A DNA stretch of 64,000 bases from an uncultured Persicobacter sp. (GTDB lineage Bacteria; Bacteroidota; Bacteroidia; Cytophagales; Cyclobacteriaceae): positions 124,001-188,000 of the forward strand of contig CANMKE010000003.1 in the NCBI GenBank assembly GCA_947498325.1. The letters are read 5' to 3'. Numbering within the stretch: position 1 is the first letter of the stretch; each line of letters opens with the position of its first letter. The position numbers and the translations under genes are program-made. Shown piece by piece: positions 60,198-64,000 of this stretch. Under the pieces are notes generated by a model that did no database searches, was not told the origin of the DNA, and saw only the letters and a list, made by a program, of their open reading frames with translations.

Positions 60198-61559
60198 TTA
60201 GTCGTATTTTCTTCTAATAAACCATCTTTCACTGAAGGTTACTCCCAACGTTATCTGGAAGTAATTTTCCCTGAAAGCATTATCTCCGCCATCGCGGACA
60301 CCTGCAGCTCCTGCTACGGAGAGGAAGTTATAACCTACAGGAAACGATGCTCCTGCAGACACTGCCATTTCGGTAACATTTGTAGAGCCACCATTATCAT
60401 TAAGAATTAGATAAGGCGTTTGTTCAAATGAAAGCCCTGCGCGGTAAGCCACACGCGAGAAATAGCTTCTCACCGAGAACATGTCTGGTGTAAATTCTCC
60501 ACCAAGTGCTAACTTATAGGCATTCCCCAATGAGTAAGCATCAGATCCTGAATTTTGCAAATGATTACTCCAATCCTGTTGCGTAAAATCCAGGGCGATC
60601 GAGTATTTATATTCCTTTTCAAAAGCAAGGCCAACCCCTAACTTAGCTGGCAGGTCAGTTGTATAACCTGGGTCATCTAAAATCGGCTGACGGATCACCT
60701 CAGGAGCATAGGGGTTACCAGTGCTCACACGGCGTTCAAGCGCAATCTCACGAGAACCCGACAAATCGGCCTGAATATCATAGGTCAAACCAATATTCAA
60801 CCATTTTTTCTCGCCAATCTTGCCACGGTATCGCCCACCAAGCTGAACAGCAAGGTCGCTTACCGATATTTTATCCTGATAGGCCGTCAGATAGCTAAAT
60901 CTAAAGGCTTCCTCGGCTACACTCGGATCCAAATCGAACGCACGCTCATCGCGGTAGCTACTAATTTGTTCCCTCGTATAAAATCCAAACAAATATGATG
61001 CCTTAAGCCCAATACTGAAATTTTTATTTAGTCGAACCCCATTTGACCAATAGGCTGTTCGTAATCCTCCCTCACCCTGAAGTGACTGCGATCGGTAAAT
61101 ATAAGCTGATCCGTCTGGCGCCAAAGGACCCGTCATTACAGGGCTTGTGCCTTGATTAATGCGGTAATTAATATTTGAATATGGGTTAAAACCAAAGTTC
61201 ATGGTCCATTTCCCGGCCATAATTGGAAAAGCAATCGAAATATAGCTCAAGTTTCCTGAACCTGAAAACTGAGAATATTGCTCGTCATGAACAGTTCGGC
61301 CATCATAGCTTCCTCCAACTTCTATAAGGGTTAGATTAACATTTGACAACAGCGCGGGGTTGAGGTTGCTGATAAACCAAGGAGAGCTCTGTGCGATTCC
61401 AACGCCTGCTTTCCCCTGATTTGATGCAAATCCCTGTGGATTCAGACTACCAATCCCCATAGAGGAGTAGGGGGTTTGAGCCATTTGCGCTGCTGCTTGA
61501 AAGGAGCAGGCAATCCATAAAAGCACAAGGCTTACAACACTAATTCTTTTCTTTGACAT
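60198..61559 (-). CDS. Outer-membrane beta-barrel protein
   Basis: A 453-residue predicted outer-membrane protein. The ATG at 61559 starts a signal peptide (MSKKRISVVSLVLLWIACSF) ending AAAQ. The first mature segment, TPYSSMGIGSLNP, and the GVGIAQSSPWFISNLNPALL stretch resemble FadL/PorV-like barrels, then alternating strands continue to the end. Family identity is uncertain; a long-chain transporter or a type IX-linked barrel are both possible. It overlaps the coaX 3' end by 20 bases and is followed by a TPR gene. Confidence 0.78.
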   Translation of the reverse strand: MSKKRISVVSLVLLWIACSFQAAAQMAQTPYSSMGIGSLNPQGFASNQGKAGVGIAQSSPWFISNLNPALLSNVNLTLIEVGGSYDGRTVHDEQYSQFSGSGNLSYISIAFPIMAGKWTMNFGFNPYSNINYRINQGTSPVMTGPLAPDGSAYIYRSQSLQGEGGLRTAYWSNGVRLNKNFSIGLKASYLFGFYTREQISSYRDERAFDLDPSVAEEAFRFSYLTAYQDKISVSDLAVQLGGRYRGKIGEKKWLNIGLTYDIQADLSGSREIALERRVSTGNPYAPEVIRQPILDDPGYTTDLPAKLGVGLAFEKEYKYSIALDFTQQDWSNHLQNSGSDAYSLGNAYKLALGGEFTPDMFSVRSYFSRVAYRAGLSFEQTPYLILNDNGGSTNVTEMAVSAGASFPVGYNFLSVAGAAGVRDGGDNAFRENYFQITLGVTFSERWFIRRKYD

Positions 61560-62274
61560 TATGATGTAATATTGCATTAAGACCGATTAACACTAAATCA
61601 GGCTCCACAAAATTGTTTAAATTACCGAGATGTGATTGAAACACGGAAGCATCTCCTCCACACATGATGACTTGCAAGTTATTAAATTTCGTGTGATAGT
61701 GGCTAATAATTTCACGCATTTCTGACAAAAGTCCATAAAAAGCACCGCTTTGCATACATTCAACCGTATTTTTGCCTAAAATATCACTTGGCACTTCGGC
61801 CGCTAAATCGGGTAATTTTGCGGTAAACTCATGCATGGCTTTCAGTCGCATTTTCCAACCTGGGGAAATCCCCCCACCATGGTACACCTTATGGGCGTCA
61901 ATCAGATCATAAGTAACACAACTTCCTGCATCGATGACCAGTACTGGTCTGCCAGAAAACAACTGCTGGGCACCACACACACCTGCTACCCGATCTACTC
62001 CAAGCGTTTGAGGGCTGTGATATTTGTTGATGAAAGGCACTGAGGTGGATGATTTTAATTCCACCAAATAGTGGGCTCTTTTTTTGAGGGCATGGAACAA
62101 CGCTTGATCGAATTGCCCAACGCTACTATAAATAATATTGGCCTTCGGGTATTCGCCCAAAAGCTGATCAATCGAAAAACGATCAACTTTGTTACTGATT
62201 TTTATCAATTTATTAGCGAAAAAAACGCCTAACTTTGCACGTGTGTTGCCAACGTCCAATACAATATTAATCAT
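61540..62274 (-). CDS. coaX: Type III pantothenate kinase
   Basis: Phosphorylates pantothenate in the first step of CoA synthesis. An ASKHA-fold enzyme with INIVLDVGNTRAKLG at the start, LGVDRVAGVCGAQ near residue 95, and VIDAGSCVTYDLI as the phosphate-binding motif. I chose the ATG at 62274 (244 residues), since the family begins almost directly with the DxGNT motif; a start five codons upstream is also open. First gene of the leftward coaX-barrel-TPR unit. Confidence 0.92.
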   Translation of the reverse strand: MINIVLDVGNTRAKLGVFFANKLIKISNKVDRFSIDQLLGEYPKANIIYSSVGQFDQALFHALKKRAHYLVELKSSTSVPFINKYHSPQTLGVDRVAGVCGAQQLFSGRPVLVIDAGSCVTYDLIDAHKVYHGGGISPGWKMRLKAMHEFTAKLPDLAAEVPSDILGKNTVECMQSGAFYGLLSEMREIISHYHTKFNNLQVIMCGGDASVFQSHLGNLNNFVEPDLVLIGLNAILHHNVKEKN

Positions 62275-62768
62275 TTCATCGGTTTTCATCCGCTAAGAAT
62301 CTTTTGATTTTGTTTAGACAAAGATGCAAAAACTTGTGACTTTAAGCATCCTAAAATAGCTTATGGCGTCTTTTTTGCTGTAATTTTAATAATACACAAC
62401 ATGCAACCGGTACATAAAGACTTTTAGTTCCAATCAAATGAATTTGAATTTTATCACTGGTTAAAATTTTAATTGATTGCTAATGTGATTTTTTCCTACC
62501 TTGCAAATGTTTATTAGAATCCGTCAAATTTATGTGCCGTTAATAAAAAAAGAGTTATTTTATTAAAAATAGGATAATAGAATAGCTTAAGGCTTTTTTT
62601 TTACGCTATTGTACTAAAGGTGCTTTTTGAGATGAAAGCCAATGGTACACATTCCAAAAACACCTACAACTCCAAGATCAGGAATAATTTAACTTAAAAC
62701 TAAATTAAGGATCAACGCATGCTCTGTAATTCATTATGAGGGATTTTTTGAGTTGATTAAAGCAGATT
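62275..62768. other. 494-bp divergent intergenic region between coaX and the antiporter gene
   Basis: AT-rich, with no gene recognised. It should hold leftward coaX and rightward antiporter promoters. One candidate for the latter is TTG at 62477-62479 with TACCTTGC at 62497-62504 (17-base spacer, one mismatch), which would give an unusually long leader of about 260 bases. I see no recognised riboswitch in that leader. Confidence 0.4.
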
Positions 62769-64000
62769 ATGAAGAAATTTATTGTTTTCCTGTTAGTCTC
62801 TGTGCTAACAGTTGCGGGGGCCGTTAGTCAGCAGGCGTTCGCTACATCAGCCCCAAATTCGGCAGCAACGACCATTACTGCTGATGCCCACCAACACGAC
62901 GATCATCAGACGGTGAGCGCCGACGATGGTCATCATGAAGCCGATCACCATCAGGCACCAGCATGGACGGTGATTCCATTCGTTTTATTGTTGTTGATGA
63001 TTGCAACAGGTCCTTTATTTTATGAACATTTCTGGCACCACCATTACCCAAAGGTAGCGGTAGGGTTGGCCGCTCTGGTGGTCGGTTACTACTTATTGGT
63101 TATGGGAAATACCCACGGGCCTGTACACGCCTTTTTTGAGTATGTGCAGTTTATTGCTCTACTGACAGGGCTTTATGTTGCCTCTGGCGGGATCATGATC
63201 AATGTAGACCGAAAAGGCACTCCGCTGGCCAATACAGCTTTATTGCTTGTGGGTGCTGTGATCGCCAATATTATCGGTACTACAGGTGCTTCTATGTTGT
63301 TGATTCGTCCATTCATGAGATTGAACAAACAACGTATTCAGCCATATCACATTGTGTTCTTTATTTTCATGGTATCCAACGTAGGTGGTTGCCTGACGCC
63401 AATCGGTGATCCTCCATTGTTCTTAGGTTTCTTGAAAGGTGTTCCGTTCTTCTGGACCATGACCAATAACTTCGATACCTGGGCATTTGCGATTATTTTG
63501 TTGGCAGGCGTATTCTACTTCTTCGACCGTCACAACAACAGCAAGAATGAATTGGAAGCTGAAATGGCTTACAATGAAGAAACAATTAATAGTGGCGATG
63601 CCACAACGACTACCGTAACTACTGGAAACAAAAAGCAGGTATATTCAGGTAAAATCACCTTCACTGGTTCGAAAAACTTTGCTTGGTTGTTTGTTGTTGT
63701 TGCCGCAGTATTTTTGGATCCTAACGTATTCGACTGGGTTCCTGCAATTCATTACGATGGACAAAAAATGTCTTTCATAAGAGAGATCATTATGCTGGCT
63801 GCAGCTTTCTTCTCTTATAAATTCGCTGACAAAAAAGCTCTGGAAGGTAATGGTTTCAATTTCGAACCGATCCGTGAGGTTGCCTTTATTTTCATTGGTA
63901 TTTTTGGTACCATGATGCCTGCACTGGAACTGGTAGGAAACTTTGCTAAGTCTCCTGCAGGACAAGCCATGATCAACCACAACACTCTTTATTGGGGAAC
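62769..64000 (+). CDS. nhaD: NhaD-type sodium/proton antiporter, cut by the window end
   Basis: A partial gene (410 codons visible) for an ArsB/NhaD-superfamily permease that exchanges Na+ for H+. A signal peptide (1-25, ending AFA) leads to a histidine-rich extracytoplasmic segment (seven His in residues 41-61), then membrane helices from about 66. Conserved motifs include IANIIGTTGASMLLIRP and SNVGGCLTPIGDPPLFLGFL, both typical of the family. A charged linker follows near 255-290, then further helices to the edge. The substrate follows from family membership; other ions are possible. Confidence 0.88.
   Translation, partial: MKKFIVFLLVSVLTVAGAVSQQAFATSAPNSAATTITADAHQHDDHQTVSADDGHHEADHHQAPAWTVIPFVLLLLMIATGPLFYEHFWHHHYPKVAVGLAALVVGYYLLVMGNTHGPVHAFFEYVQFIALLTGLYVASGGIMINVDRKGTPLANTALLLVGAVIANIIGTTGASMLLIRPFMRLNKQRIQPYHIVFFIFMVSNVGGCLTPIGDPPLFLGFLKGVPFFWTMTNNFDTWAFAIILLAGVFYFFDRHNNSKNELEAEMAYNEETINSGDATTTTVTTGNKKQVYSGKITFTGSKNFAWLFVVVAAVFLDPNVFDWVPAIHYDGQKMSFIREIIMLAAAFFSYKFADKKALEGNGFNFEPIREVAFIFIGIFGTMMPALELVGNFAKSPAGQAMINHNTLYWG

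Overview
The window is a chromosomal segment of a Bacteroidota bacterium, probably a marine-type Cytophagales (Flammeovirga/Persicobacter-like); the exact taxon is inference. Supporting signs are several TTG-N17-23-TAnnTTTG promoter elements, few Shine-Dalgarno sequences, a long IF-2 with disordered N-terminal region, and gene orders familiar from this phylum: CBS-nadK-porG-uppS-bamA-skp-skp, rpsU-xer-hpf, rimP-nusA-infB, and coaX-barrel-TPR-lptC-TM-corC-ppiD. No rRNA, tRNA, CRISPR array, transposase or prophage was found.

Layout. 1-8 kb is a glycosyltransferase cluster of eight enzymes (GT2-like and GT4-like), including two tandem-duplicated pairs, most likely building a surface glycan or LPS core. 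8-13.4 kb holds a stand-alone protein with a phage homing-endonuclease-associated domain, a signal-anchored coiled-coil protein, NAD(P)HX repair (nnr), tRNA wobble modification (mnmD) and a lipid A-type acyltransferase. 13.7-24 kb has gmk, nadD, a beta-lactamase-fold hydrolase, a COG0523 metallochaperone-type GTPase followed by a lipoprotein M49-like zinc peptidase, an ALDH7 dehydrogenase, a lone receiver domain, a cytosolic Mn-type SOD and tadA. 24-29 kb is the rimP-nusA-infB operon, then cysS.

30.9-35.2 kb is a nucleotide-sugar operon (ugd, UDP-xylose synthase, rmlB, rmlA) that probably feeds glycan synthesis. 35.5-37.2 kb is rpsU-xer-hpf, followed by a second SOD carrying a Tat signal and lipobox. 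38-40 kb has a chromate transporter and an LD-carboxypeptidase. 40.3-47.8 kb is the outer-membrane biogenesis cluster. 48.3-54 kb holds pabA/trpG, cvpA, yqeY, pdxJ, a hydrolase, an RsmI-like methylase, metK with a structured leader, and a DUF493 protein. 54.2-62.3 kb is the ppiD/corC/lptC/TPR/barrel/coaX cluster. The right edge cuts an NhaD-type Na+/H+ antiporter with a histidine-rich extracytoplasmic N-terminus.

Most of the window is core envelope and translation machinery. The observations most worth following are the Tat-lipoprotein SOD, the GTPase/metallopeptidase pair with an inverted repeat inside its promoter, the metK leader, the nusA-infB terminator whose loop is complementary to downstream RNA, the stand-alone homing-endonuclease-type domain protein, and the His-rich antiporter. 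Nothing in the window can be claimed with confidence as a wholly undescribed system.
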